A DNA stretch of 64,000 nt, taken from contig NZ_CP156688.1 of NCBI RefSeq assembly GCF_040616545.1, forward strand, positions 1,984,001-2,048,000. Direction: 5' to 3'. The number at the start of each line of letters is the position of its first letter. Positions within the stretch are counted from its first letter, which is position 1. Position numbers and translations under genes: made by a program. The DNA is from Akkermansia muciniphila. GTDB lineage: Bacteria; Verrucomicrobiota; Verrucomicrobiia; Verrucomicrobiales; Akkermansiaceae. The notes under the pieces were generated by a model. It was not told the DNA's origin. It made no database searches and saw nothing but the letters and a program-made list of their open reading frames with translations. Below are positions 1 through 8,320 of this stretch, piece after piece.

Positions 1-2
1 AC

Positions 3-131
3 TCCGTGGTGACCACGGCCCTGATAGGCGCCAGCCGCCCTTCCCAGATCAGGGATTGCCTGAAAGCGCTGGAACATGCCCGGTTCACGCCGGAGGAGCT
101 TTCCGTTATTGATGGAATGGCGGACAGGTAG
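3..131 (+). CDS. Aldo/keto reductase, C-terminal end (partial)
   Basis: The first bases are open in frame 3 and end at a TAG. The translated tail contains VTTALIGASRPSQI, then a leucine- and alanine-rich helix and FTPEELSVID. This is the usual C-terminal signature of YghZ/KCNAB-type aldo/keto reductases, where the [IV]xGAS/TR segment binds the 2'-phosphate of NADPH. The gene begins upstream of the window, so the catalytic Asp-Tyr-Lys-His residues cannot be checked and the substrate is unknown. A terminator-like hairpin follows directly. Confidence 0.7.
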   Translation, partial: SVVTTALIGASRPSQIRDCLKALEHARFTPEELSVIDGMADR

Positions 132-134
132 CCG

Positions 135-162
135 CAGCTCCTGCTGATGGGAGGCTTTTTTC
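135..162 (+). terminator. Probable rho-independent terminator of the aldo/keto reductase gene
   Basis: AGCTCC and GGAGGCT form a short imperfect stem followed by a run of six T. It lies a few bases after the stop codon. Confidence 0.5.
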
Positions 163-323
163 CTTCCACTCTTCCTCTCATGATCCCGTTCTCCGGCAGG
201 GGCACGCTTCCGGTCTGTTCCCATCCGCAGTGCTGGCGCATGTGTTGGATGGGCTTGATCCCGGGCGCTTTCCCATCCGGGGAGGGGGGGAAGCGGGGAA
301 AGAGCCGTAAAAAGGCTTTCCTG

Positions 324-359
324 CCTGTCCGGAGCAGGCCGCAGGGGGCTCCGGACAGG
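324..359 (+). promoter_or_regulatory. 12-bp inverted repeat in the hppA leader
   Basis: CCTGTCCGGAGC (324-335) is perfectly complementary to GCTCCGGACAGG (348-359) across a 12-base loop. There is no T-run, so it is not a plain terminator. It lies in the 400-base gene-free stretch between the reductase and hppA and may be leader RNA structure or an operator. The function is unknown. Confidence 0.4.
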
Positions 360-429
360 GAATTGGATTAATTGGGGCGCCCCTTGTTTCTTCCGGAAAT
401 ACCCCCTGGTTTTCCCGTTGGTCTGGTCT

Positions 430-472
430 TTCCGCAGGAAGGTGAATTTTCCATCCGGAACGGGGGTTTTTT
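430..472 (+). terminator. Terminator-like hairpin 60 bases before hppA
   Basis: TTCCG (430-434) pairs with CGGAA (456-460), with an inner GGAA/TTCC pairing, followed by five G and six T. It stands just upstream of the hppA start, so it either ends upstream transcription or acts as an attenuator of hppA. No known riboswitch was recognised. Confidence 0.4.
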
Positions 473-532
473 CTTGGAGTAAAGTGGAGCAGGTGGTACG
501 ATCCTTCCACTTTAATTTAAAGTGTACTGACA

Positions 533-2761
533 ATGATAACCATCCAGGATTTATTTTGGCTCATTCCGTCGGCTTCGGTGCTGGCTCTCGTTTTTGCGGG
601 CGTCTTCTTTTACCGTATGAAAGCCCAGGATGAGGGGAACGAGGTCATGAAGATGATCGCCAAACACGTTCGCAGCGGCGCCATGGCGTACCTGCGGCAG
701 CAATACAAGATCGTCGCCATTTTCTTTGTGCTGATCACCGTTGTATTCGCTTTTCTGGCGTACTGCCTCCACATCCAGAATCCCTGGGTTCCGTTCGCTT
801 TCATTTCCGGCGGCTTTTTCTCCGGCCTGGCCGGTTACATCGGCATGAAGACGGCCACATACGCCTCCGGCCGCGTGGCGAACGCCTGCCGCCATTCCCT
901 GGACGCCGGCCTTCAGATCGCCTTCCGCTCCGGCGCCGTGCTCGGCCTGACCGTGGTGGGCCTTGCCATGCTTGACATCGGCGCCTGGTACTGGGTGCTG
1001 GACTGGTTTTACGGAGACATGGAGCTTTCCATGCGCCTGGTCGTCATCACCACCACCATGCTGACCTTCGGCATGGGGGCCTCCCTCCAGGCCCTGTTCG
1101 CCCGCGTGGGCGGCGGCATTTTCACGAAGGCCGCGGACGTGGGGGCTGACCTGGTCGGGAAGGTGGAAGCCGGCATTCCGGAGGACGATCCCCGCAACCC
1201 CGCCACCATCGCGGATAACGTGGGCGACAACGTGGGGGACGTGGCTGGCATGGGCGCGGACCTTTACGAGTCCTACTGCGGTTCCATCCTGGCTTCCGCC
1301 GCCCTTGGCGCGGCGGCTTACATGGCCGTGCCGGAAATGGCGATCAAAGCCGTTCTCACGCCCATGCTGATTGCGGCCCTGGGCACCATTCTTTCCCTGC
1401 TGGGCGTATACGCGGTGCGTGTGAAGCGCGGCGCCTCCCAGACGGAGCTGATGGCCGCCCTGAACCGCGGCATCAACCTGAGTTCCTTCCTGATCGCCAT
1501 TGCCTCCGCCTTCCTGCTCCAGCTCATCGGCCTGGATAACTGGGCGGGCATCTGGGGCGCCATCGTCACCGGCCTGGCAGTAGGCATCGTCATCGGGAAG
1601 AGCACGGAGCATTACACCTCCCATGATTCCTACCCCTGCCGCAAGATTGCCCACAGCGCGAAGACGGGGCCTGCCACGGTCATTATTTCCGGCATCGGCA
1701 TCGGCATGATTTCCACCTGCATTCCCGTCATCACCATCGTGGTGGGCACTGTTCTGGCTTACGGCATGGCTTCCGGAGACTGGCATTTCACTGGAGCTGA
1801 AATGAGCAAGGGGCTGTACGGCATCGGCATTGCCGCCGTCGGCATGCTTTCCACGCTGGGCCTCACCCTGGCGACGGACGCCTACGGCCCCATTTCCGAC
1901 AACGCCGGGGGCAATGCGGAAATGAGCAAGCTGGACCCGGAAGTGCGCCGCCGCACGGACGCTCTGGATGCCCTGGGCAATACGACCGCCGCCACAGGCA
2001 AGGGCTTCGCCATCGGTTCCGCCGCGCTGACCGCGCTGGCGCTGCTGGCCTCCTACATTGAAGAACTGAAAATTTCCATCCTCCACTGGAGTGAAGCCAC
2101 GGGCAACACCGTTTACAAGATTAATGACGCCGTGAGCGTGGAGGTCTCCAAGATCACCACCGCTTCCCTGGCGGATTTCATGGGCTATTTCCAGGTGACC
2201 CTGATGAACCCGAAGGTGCTCATGGGCCTCTTCGTGGGTGCCATGATGTCCTTCCTGTTCTGCGGCCTGACCATGAACGCCGTGGGCCGCGCCGCGGAGA
2301 AGATGGTGAAGGAAGTGCGCCGCCAGTTTAAGGAAATCAAGGGCATCCTGACCGGAGAAGCGGAGCCGGATTACGTGCGCTGCGTGGAAATCTCCACGGC
2401 GGGCGCGCAGCATGAAATGATCTGGCCGTCCGTGCTGGCTGTCATCACTCCCATCTGCATGGGCCTTGTGTTCGGCGTTCCCGGCGTGTTCGGCCTGCTG
2501 GCCGGCGGCCTGGCCTCCGGCTTCGTGCTGGCCGTGTTCATGGCGAACTCCGGCGGCGCATGGGACAATGCCAAGAAATACATTGAACAGGGCCACGTGG
2601 GCGGCAAGGGTTCGGAAAGCCATAAGGCCGCCGTCATCGGCGACACCGTGGGGGACCCCTTTAAGGATACGTCCGGACCGTCCCTGAACATCCTGATCAA
2701 GCTCATGAGCATGGTGGCCATCGTCACCGCCGGCGTGAACATCGCCGTGACGCTGTTCTAA
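533..2761 (+). CDS. hppA: Membrane-bound K+-dependent ion-translocating pyrophosphatase
   Basis: This is an integral-membrane inorganic pyrophosphatase of 742 residues, a normal length for the family. It couples hydrolysis of PPi to ion export across the cytoplasmic membrane. The PPi-binding signature is clear: [20 protein letters not shown], then [20 protein letters not shown]. Near the C-terminus there is a second Asp-rich block, [17 protein letters not shown]. The sequence [15 protein letters not shown] has Ala where K+-independent enzymes have Lys, which predicts K+-dependence. The [10 protein letters not shown] form resembles Na+-type or dual Na+/H+ members more than plant-type H+ pumps, so the transported ion is uncertain. 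About sixteen hydrophobic helices are visible. The start ATG lacks an obvious Shine-Dalgarno sequence. The gene is monocistronic, followed by a terminator. Confidence 0.96.
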   Translation: MITIQDLFWLIPSASVLALVFAGVFFYRMKAQDEGNEVMKMIAKHVRSGAMAYLRQQYKIVAIFFVLITVVFAFLAYCLHIQNPWVPFAFISGGFFSGLAGYIGMKTATYASGRVANACRHSLDAGLQIAFRSGAVLGLTVVGLAMLDIGAWYWVLDWFYGDMELSMRLVVITTTMLTFGMGASLQALFARVGGGIFTKAADVGADLVGKVEAGIPEDDPRNPATIADNVGDNVGDVAGMGADLYESYCGSILASAALGAAAYMAVPEMAIKAVLTPMLIAALGTILSLLGVYAVRVKRGASQTELMAALNRGINLSSFLIAIASAFLLQLIGLDNWAGIWGAIVTGLAVGIVIGKSTEHYTSHDSYPCRKIAHSAKTGPATVIISGIGIGMISTCIPVITIVVGTVLAYGMASGDWHFTGAEMSKGLYGIGIAAVGMLSTLGLTLATDAYGPISDNAGGNAEMSKLDPEVRRRTDALDALGNTTAATGKGFAIGSAALTALALLASYIEELKISILHWSEATGNTVYKINDAVSVEVSKITTASLADFMGYFQVTLMNPKVLMGLFVGAMMSFLFCGLTMNAVGRAAEKMVKEVRRQFKEIKGILTGEAEPDYVRCVEISTAGAQHEMIWPSVLAVITPICMGLVFGVPGVFGLLAGGLASGFVLAVFMANSGGAWDNAKKYIEQGHVGGKGSESHKAAVIGDTVGDPFKDTSGPSLNILIKLMSMVAIVTAGVNIAVTLF

Positions 2762-2789
2762 ACAGGAAGATTCCTTCATGAAAAACAGA

Positions 2790-2825
2790 GGGAGCCCCGC
2801 GGAATTGGCGGTGCTCCCTTTTTTA
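2790..2825 (+). terminator. Rho-independent terminator after hppA
   Basis: GGGAGC pairs with GCTCCC around a GC-rich inner stem, followed by six T, directly downstream of hppA. Confidence 0.8.
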
Positions 2826-2997
2826 ATGGAGGGGATATGATTTTTAGGCTCTGATGGTCAATGGTCAAATTTCTGTCTGTGCTTCTACCCACTGCATCGG
2901 AAAGGTTCAGAACAAAGATGACTCTTCCAAAAAACTGATCTTATTTTTATTTACAAAAATGGTATTAGTATGTACTTTACTAAAAGCCAGATAGGGT

Positions 2998-4029
2998 ATG
3001 TTTACTCGTCTTTCTTCATCTCTCTCCTTCTTCCGGCTTCTGTGCTGTTTCCTGGCAGCTTCATTCAGCTTCAGTTTCTTGGGGGCTGCAGATGAAAAGG
3101 ATGATGACATTGAGGAAACGGAAGAAGAATCTTACGAGCCTCTCCGGATCAAATCCCGGACAGAATTATGTTCTGCGGACTATTACATCAAGGGAGGAGG
3201 TGAAGAGGGCAAGGAAGAAGACAGAAAAAGGAAAAATATAGGCGTCGGAGAGAATATTACCTTACTTCTTATCGGCAAGCCCAAGGGAAATATTGAAGAG
3301 CTTACCTGGAACATCAAAGGAGACGGCTTCCTGCAGACAGACACTAATCCATTCAAAGGTTCACAAAAGATCACCCTGACAGCCAGAAAAGATTTAACCA
3401 AAGATGCCCGTGTCACCGTTACAGCCAAAACCAGCGGAGGCAAGCAAGCTAAAATCACCGTCAATATCAGAGTTCCTAAAAAGACGGCGAAGGTGAAGCA
3501 TGAGGGGCAGATGGACTTGGGTCATGGCTTTTCCGCCAATACGGCCGATTTTAAAATACCCAGGGGAGAACACGGTGTTTTGGGATTTATTAAAGTAACT
3601 CTTTTTCCTACTAATGTCAGTTTCAAGGAAATCAGGATTATTGAGCGGGATGGGGGGCTTATGTGGGATGGAAAAAATGGAAAACCTCCGCAGCCGAAAC
3701 CGGAACTGGCAATGGAACATGCAACGTGCAACATAGCCGCTCCCATTCAGGATAAAAATAATTTTTATGATATGATGGGGGATACTCGAGAGAAACAGGA
3801 AGTTCTTCAAACGATTCGCGACTCCGGACATAATCCTCAAATTTTTTGGTTTGTATGTAACTTCCATATTCATTGTGGAGAGGGAGGAAAAGGAAGCGAA
3901 CAAGAGGATTCCATCTTTTTAGGTAGAACAAATCAAAAGTATCACATTGAAGCTGTCGATCAAAATACAACAAAAACGGTTGTTGAAAAATTTGGCATCA
4001 CGTTTAAAAGAACCAGCGATGAGGATTAA
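2998..4029 (+). CDS. Hypothetical exported protein
   Basis: This 343-residue protein was not recognised. Residues 1-31 form a signal peptide (charged start, long hydrophobic run, cleavage near LGAA-DE). A very acidic linker follows (EKDDDIEETEEESYE). The region around residues 80-170 alternates beta-type segments (ITLLLIGKPKG, RVTVTAKTSGGKQAKITVNIRV) that resemble a bacterial Ig-like fold. The C-terminal half has several Cys and His residues (MEHATCNI, NFHIHCGEGG). The next gene starts 7 bases downstream and is also exported, so the two probably form one transcription unit and may act together in the envelope. Base composition is less GC-rich than the trp genes. Confidence 0.7.
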   Translation: MFTRLSSSLSFFRLLCCFLAASFSFSFLGAADEKDDDIEETEEESYEPLRIKSRTELCSADYYIKGGGEEGKEEDRKRKNIGVGENITLLLIGKPKGNIEELTWNIKGDGFLQTDTNPFKGSQKITLTARKDLTKDARVTVTAKTSGGKQAKITVNIRVPKKTAKVKHEGQMDLGHGFSANTADFKIPRGEHGVLGFIKVTLFPTNVSFKEIRIIERDGGLMWDGKNGKPPQPKPELAMEHATCNIAAPIQDKNNFYDMMGDTREKQEVLQTIRDSGHNPQIFWFVCNFHIHCGEGGKGSEQEDSIFLGRTNQKYHIEAVDQNTTKTVVEKFGITFKRTSDED

Positions 4030-4035
4030 AGAGTA

Positions 4036-4953
4036 ATGAACCTGTTATCACCTATATGCACGTGTGTTGTCTGCCTGATGATCGGGAAGGGCAATCAGGC
4101 CTACTCCGATCCTCCCCTGGAGAGCCCGGCATGCCTTGAGCAGTACAAGCAGCCCTCCGCCACCATCCGGGAACTCGCCGGGTTTCTGAAGGACATGCGG
4201 CTCAAATCCTTTTATAACGGGGCTAGAAAACATACGCTCACCTTCAGTTTGACGACTCGGGATAATATTGATACCGAGTTGAAAGAGAAAATATGGAATT
4301 ATTATCTGGTAGTTTCGGCACCCCTTTTTACCTACAAAACGTACCGGGAAATAGAACCGGATGTTTATATGGATGATGATAGGATTGATATTCACCGCAA
4401 GTCCGAAGCCTGCCTCCTCATGGAGAAATATATCGGTCTGGTCCGGAATACGCACAAAATCAAGGAACCCGTCAAAAAGCAGATCATCCGGCGCCTGTTT
4501 CTTCCCTATTATGCCCGCATCCTGAAACAGTACAAAAACGCGCAGGAGCCCAACCCCTACCAGCGGGACGCACAGGGAAATCCCGTACCGCCTCTTTCCG
4601 ACAAGGAAAAAGAATTCCGGAAGCGTGAAATAGAAAGAATCAGACATCTTCCTGTTCAGGAAATCCTCAAGATGATGCGGGAGGGTTCGCGTCACCGTTC
4701 TTTTATCGAGACGAGAAATGAAGTATTTAAAGACGAAGTCAGGGATCTTGAAAAATCCTTCATGGAATTGCTCGTCTCCGAATTCCCCGGTCAATACGGA
4801 AAGGTGGAGAATTTCATTCTGGAAGCCGGATATTCAAAAGAAGACATTCCCAGCCTGATTGATCGCACCGTCGGCAGGGACAACAAGACTGATTTCCTGT
4901 ATAAGGGAAAACACCGCCAGGAGCATGACAAGCTGTACAGGAAAAAGAAGTGA
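4036..4953 (+). CDS. Hypothetical protein, probably exported
   Basis: This 305-residue protein was not recognised. A short hydrophobic N-terminus (MNLLSPICTCVVCLMIGKG) looks like a signal sequence or lipoprotein-like leader. The rest is hydrophilic, rich in Lys, Arg and Glu and predicted helical, with a tyrosine-rich basic C-terminus. No catalytic motif was seen. It starts 7 bases after the preceding exported protein, in the same orientation, which suggests co-transcription and a shared role. Confidence 0.65.
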   Translation: MNLLSPICTCVVCLMIGKGNQAYSDPPLESPACLEQYKQPSATIRELAGFLKDMRLKSFYNGARKHTLTFSLTTRDNIDTELKEKIWNYYLVVSAPLFTYKTYREIEPDVYMDDDRIDIHRKSEACLLMEKYIGLVRNTHKIKEPVKKQIIRRLFLPYYARILKQYKNAQEPNPYQRDAQGNPVPPLSDKEKEFRKREIERIRHLPVQEILKMMREGSRHRSFIETRNEVFKDEVRDLEKSFMELLVSEFPGQYGKVENFILEAGYSKEDIPSLIDRTVGRDNKTDFLYKGKHRQEHDKLYRKKK

Positions 4954-4958
4954 TAAAG

Positions 4959-4978
4959 CTGCAACTCCATAGTTGCAG
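4959..4978 (+). terminator. Hairpin after the exported-protein pair
   Basis: CTGCAACT and AGTTGCAG form a perfect 8-bp stem with a 4-base loop right after the stop codon. There is no T-run, so it may be a weak terminator or an mRNA 3'-end stabiliser. Confidence 0.35.
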
Positions 4979-5098
4979 TGCCGTTCCTCCGGCGGGAGAA
5001 TGACAGGCGGTTCCTTTGGAGAACTCGGGAGAGGCATCTTGTTTCTTTGGCCCGGGAGGTAGAGGGTAGCTGTTTTTTGTCATCACGGGAAAGTTCCG

Positions 5099-5127
5099 TT
5101 GACAAGAGCGGGGCGGAGGAGTAATAA
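5099..5127 (+). promoter_or_regulatory. Promoter of the trp operon
   Basis: A perfect -35 TTGACA (5099-5104) is followed after 17 bases by TAATAA (5122-5127). Transcription would begin near 5133-5135, only a base or two before the ATG of the leader peptide. This is inferred from spacing; no start-site data exist. Confidence 0.6.
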
Positions 5128-5135
5128 ACGCGCAG

Positions 5136-5243
5136 ATGCAATTCAGCACCGTACAGCCCTTTTTTAGCAAGAACCGTTATGATGGCAACGGCTATTGGTG
5201 GCGCGTACCCATGTCCGGACGGGGGAATCCCGAGGTGCAGTAG
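5136..5243 (+). CDS. trpL: trp leader peptide with tandem Trp codons
   Basis: A 35-codon ORF runs from ATG 5136 to TAG 5241, immediately followed by a second TAG. It encodes an aromatic-rich peptide with two adjacent Trp codons at 5196-5201, in the context NRYDGNGYWWRVP. It sits between the trp promoter and a strong terminator hairpin in front of trpE, the classical layout of ribosome-mediated attenuation. The predicted transcription start is almost at the ATG, so the peptide may be translated from a leaderless RNA. A GGAGGAG (5116-5122) lies too far upstream to be a standard ribosome binding site. It is too short for a normal ORF search; the call rests on codon content and position. Confidence 0.8.
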   Translation: MQFSTVQPFFSKNRYDGNGYWWRVPMSGRGNPEVQ

Positions 5244-5271
5244 TAGCATTCAGCTATGACCATTTTTCAAG

Positions 5272-5310
5272 AACTGCTTTGATTCCTCCGCGAGTCAAAG
5301 CAGTTTTTTT
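5272..5310 (+). promoter_or_regulatory. trp attenuator (terminator hairpin)
   Basis: AACTGCTTTGA (5272-5282) and TCAAAGCAGTT (5295-5305) form a perfect 11-bp stem with a 12-base loop, ending in a seven-T run (5304-5310), 28 bases before trpE. GCAGT (5237-5241), which overlaps the leader stop codon, can pair with ACTGC (5273-5277) in the 5' arm as a short antiterminator. A ribosome stalled at the Trp codons would leave it free, and one reaching the stop codon would cover it. The alternative pairing is only 5 bp and was not folded computationally. Confidence 0.8.
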
Positions 5311-5337
5311 ATTTTCAACTTATACAATGAACCATTC

Positions 5338-6744
5338 ATGCAACCACCATCCATCATCACCCTCCAACAGCGCAGCCGCCGCCTGAGCGCGGACCTGGAG
5401 ACGCCCATCAGCCTGTTCCTGAGCCTCACCCAGGAACAAACCCCCGGCCTTCTGCTGGAAAGCGCGGAAGTGGACGGCAGGTGGGGCCGCTACAGCGTCA
5501 TCGCCTGTGATTACCTGATGACCGTTTCCTGTGTGGAGGCCAAACTTTCCCTCTCCATCAGCGACGACCGCCTGGCCTCCCTGAAGGAGCTGGACGGCCT
5601 GCCTTACCTGGACGGCCTGCGCGCCCTGATGCAGCGTCTGGAACTGGTGGGGGACGACAAGAGGCAGGCCCCCATCACGCGGGCCCTGTACGGTTACTTC
5701 GGTTATGAAACCGCCGCCCTGTTCCAGCCCAAGCTGGCGCAGGCCATCAGCCCTTCTTCAGCGGAGTCCTGCCTGGTACTGGCCGGAACCGTCATCGTGT
5801 TTGACCATTTGTACAACCGCCTCACCCAGATCAGCCTGGGGGAACACCGGGACCTGTCCCATGCCGCCCTGCATGAAACGGAAGAACCTTCCATCGGGGA
5901 GGTCTCCCGCACCCCGGACCAGGCGAGCTACATGAAGGGCGTGGAGCATATCAAGGAACTGCTGCATGACGGAGAAGCCATCCAGGTGGTTCTTTCCTCC
6001 CAGGCCTCCGCGGAATTTCACGGAGACGCCTTCACGCTGTACCGCCGCATGCGCAGCATTAATCCCTCCCCGTACATGTTTTTCATGCGCCTGCCGGAGG
6101 TCGCGCTGTTCGGCTCCTCCCCGGAACTGATGGTGCGCTGCACGGACGGCAAGCTTCAGCTCTCCCCCATTGCCGGGACGCGCAAGCGCGGCAGGGATGA
6201 CGAGGAGGACGCCGCCCTGGCAGCGGACCTGTTAAAAGATCCCAAGGAATGCTCGGAACACGTGATGCTGGTGGACCTGGGCCGCAATGACCTGGGCCGC
6301 GTCGCCAAGCCCGGTTCCGTAAAGCTGGAACGCCTGATGGAGATTGAACGTTTTTCCCATGTAATGCACATGACTTCCCGCGTGACTGCCCAGGTGAACG
6401 ACGGGCTGGATGCCCTGGACATCCTCGGCGCGGCCTTCCCCGCCGGAACGGTCAGCGGCGCCCCCAAGGTGCGCGCCATGGAGATTCTGGCGGAAGAAGA
6501 GCCCCTGCCGCGCGGCCCGTACGCCGGGTGCATCGGCTGGCTGGGCCTGGACAAGGGCGGCGTCCATATGGATTCCGGCATTACCATCCGCAGCATGTGG
6601 GTGAAGGACGGCCGCATCCACTGGCAGGCCGGCGCCGGCATCGTGTATGATTCGGACCCCGCCGCGGAATGGCAGGAGTGCATGAACAAGGGCAAGATTA
6701 TTGACGTGATATTGAAAGGAGAAGACCATGTTTCTGTTCATTGA
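5338..6744 (+). CDS. trpE: Anthranilate synthase component I
   Basis: TrpE converts chorismate to anthranilate using ammonia delivered by TrpG. At 468 residues it is a normal length. The N-terminal Trp-feedback site (LLLESAEVDGRWGRYS, residues 38-53) is present, so end-product inhibition is likely. The chorismate-binding domain shows SPIAGTRKRG, EHVMLVDLGRNDLGRV, FPAGTVSGAPKVRAMEIL and GAGIVYDSDPAAEWQEC. The stop codon overlaps the start of trpGD by 17 bases, implying translational coupling. It is the first structural gene of the operon and follows the attenuator. Confidence 0.97.
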   Translation: MQPPSIITLQQRSRRLSADLETPISLFLSLTQEQTPGLLLESAEVDGRWGRYSVIACDYLMTVSCVEAKLSLSISDDRLASLKELDGLPYLDGLRALMQRLELVGDDKRQAPITRALYGYFGYETAALFQPKLAQAISPSSAESCLVLAGTVIVFDHLYNRLTQISLGEHRDLSHAALHETEEPSIGEVSRTPDQASYMKGVEHIKELLHDGEAIQVVLSSQASAEFHGDAFTLYRRMRSINPSPYMFFMRLPEVALFGSSPELMVRCTDGKLQLSPIAGTRKRGRDDEEDAALAADLLKDPKECSEHVMLVDLGRNDLGRVAKPGSVKLERLMEIERFSHVMHMTSRVTAQVNDGLDALDILGAAFPAGTVSGAPKVRAMEILAEEEPLPRGPYAGCIGWLGLDKGGVHMDSGITIRSMWVKDGRIHWQAGAGIVYDSDPAAEWQECMNKGKIIDVILKGEDHVSVH

Positions 6745-8320
6745 TAATTACGATTCCTTCTCGTGGAATCTGGTGCAGGCATTTTACGCCCTGGGGCGCA
6801 AGCCCGTGGTGTACACGAATGACGATCCCCGCATTCTGGACCTGGCGGCCAGCCCGGACCTGGAGGCCGTGTGCATTTCTCCCGGTCCCAGCCATCCGCG
6901 CAACGCCGGGCTTTGCCTGGAGTTCCTGGAACGCCTTCCCGCGAATATCCCCGTGCTGGGCGTCTGCCTGGGGCACCAGCTTCTGGGCTGCTTTGCCGGG
7001 GCGGAGGTTTCCCGCGCCCCGTACGTGATGCACGGGAAAAGCTCTGACATCATCCATGACGGCAAGGGGCTGTTTACCGGGCTCCCCAACCCCATGACCG
7101 TGGGCCGCTACCATTCCCTGGTAGTCCAGTCCAAGGAGGACGAGCCCAACCCCCGCTTTACCGTCACCTCCCGCGGACCGGAAGGGGAAGTCATGGCTCT
7201 GCGGTACAATGACCGCCCGTGGGTGGGCATCCAGTTCCATCCGGAATCCATCCTGACGCCGGACGGCCTCCAGCTCCTGGGGAATTTCCCGGACAACGTC
7301 GTCCCCTCCGGCCAGAAGGAAAAGAGGATCAGCCTCATTCTGGACGCGCTGGCTGCCGGGCAGGACCTGACGGCTGACATGGCCGCCGCCGGATTCGCGG
7401 ACATCATGGACGGCCGCATGTCTCCGGCCCAGGCCGGGTGCTTCCTGATGGGCCTCCGCATGAAGGGGGAAACCCCGCTGGAAATGGCCCACGCCGTAGG
7501 CATCGCCCTGGGCCGCGCCAACCGCGTGGAAGGGCTGGAAGGGGATTGCATAGACGTAGTGGGCACGGGTGGAGACGGCCGCAGCTCCTTCAACTGCTCC
7601 ACCGCCACGTCCCTGACGCTGGCCGGAATGGGGTACAAGGTAGTGAAGCACGGCAACCGCGCCGTGTCCTCCTCCTGCGGTTCCGCGGATGCCCTGGAAG
7701 GCCTGGGCTTCCCGCTGGACGTGGCTCCGGAGGATGTCCAGCACCTGCTGGACGAGCGGAACTTCGCCTTCCTGTTCGCCCCCAATTTCCACCCGGCATT
7801 CCGCAACGTGGGGCCCATCCGCAGGGAGCTGGGCATCCGCACGCTGTTCAACCTGCTGGGGCCCCTGATCAACCCGGCGCGCCCCACGCACATTCTGCTG
7901 GGCGTGGCCCGTCCGGAACTGGTGGAACTGCTGGCGGAAACGCTCCGGCAGTCCCATATCCGGAAGGCGGCCGTAGTGTACGGGGCAGGCGGGTATGACG
8001 AGGTGACGCCCCTGGGGCCCACCAAGATGATGATCGTCCATAACGGAAAGCTCACCCCCATGACGCTGGACCCTGCGGATTACGGCATCTCCCCCTGTGA
8101 CCCGGAGGAGCTGGCCGTCCATTCCAAGAAGGAAGCCGTAGCCGTGCTGAAGGACATCCTGTACGGCAAGGGCCCCCGGGCCATGATGGACATGGTGATT
8201 CTGAACGTGGGGGTGGCCATGTTCCTGCTGGAGGACCACATGGACCTCTCCGTCTGCATGGCGAAGGCCCGTGAGGCCGTTTGCGCCGGAGTAGGAAGGA
8301 GAACGCTCCATGTTGCTTGA
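6728..8320 (+). CDS. trpGD: Fused anthranilate synthase glutaminase / anthranilate phosphoribosyltransferase
   Basis: This is a two-domain protein of 530 residues. Residues 1-195 are the class I glutaminase TrpG. It starts with FIDNYDSFSWN, has the oxyanion segment SPGPSHP, the nucleophile Cys in GVCLGHQ, and the catalytic His-Glu in QFHPES. Residues 200-530 are TrpD, with GTGGDGRSSFNCSTATS for PRPP binding, KHGNRAVSSSCGSAD for anthranilate/phosphate binding, and RTLFNLLGPLINPARP. The fused enzyme supplies ammonia to TrpE and adds the phosphoribosyl group to anthranilate. Similar GD fusions are known in enterobacteria. It overlaps trpC by 11 bases. Confidence 0.96.
   Translation: MFLFIDNYDSFSWNLVQAFYALGRKPVVYTNDDPRILDLAASPDLEAVCISPGPSHPRNAGLCLEFLERLPANIPVLGVCLGHQLLGCFAGAEVSRAPYVMHGKSSDIIHDGKGLFTGLPNPMTVGRYHSLVVQSKEDEPNPRFTVTSRGPEGEVMALRYNDRPWVGIQFHPESILTPDGLQLLGNFPDNVVPSGQKEKRISLILDALAAGQDLTADMAAAGFADIMDGRMSPAQAGCFLMGLRMKGETPLEMAHAVGIALGRANRVEGLEGDCIDVVGTGGDGRSSFNCSTATSLTLAGMGYKVVKHGNRAVSSSCGSADALEGLGFPLDVAPEDVQHLLDERNFAFLFAPNFHPAFRNVGPIRRELGIRTLFNLLGPLINPARPTHILLGVARPELVELLAETLRQSHIRKAAVVYGAGGYDEVTPLGPTKMMIVHNGKLTPMTLDPADYGISPCDPEELAVHSKKEAVAVLKDILYGKGPRAMMDMVILNVGVAMFLLEDHMDLSVCMAKAREAVCAGVGRRTLHVA

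Noticed and set aside
551-2779. Minus-strand frame of 742 codons opposite hppA
   Set aside because: A shadow of hppA; His/Gly-rich nonsense composition, and the sense frame has all pyrophosphatase motifs.
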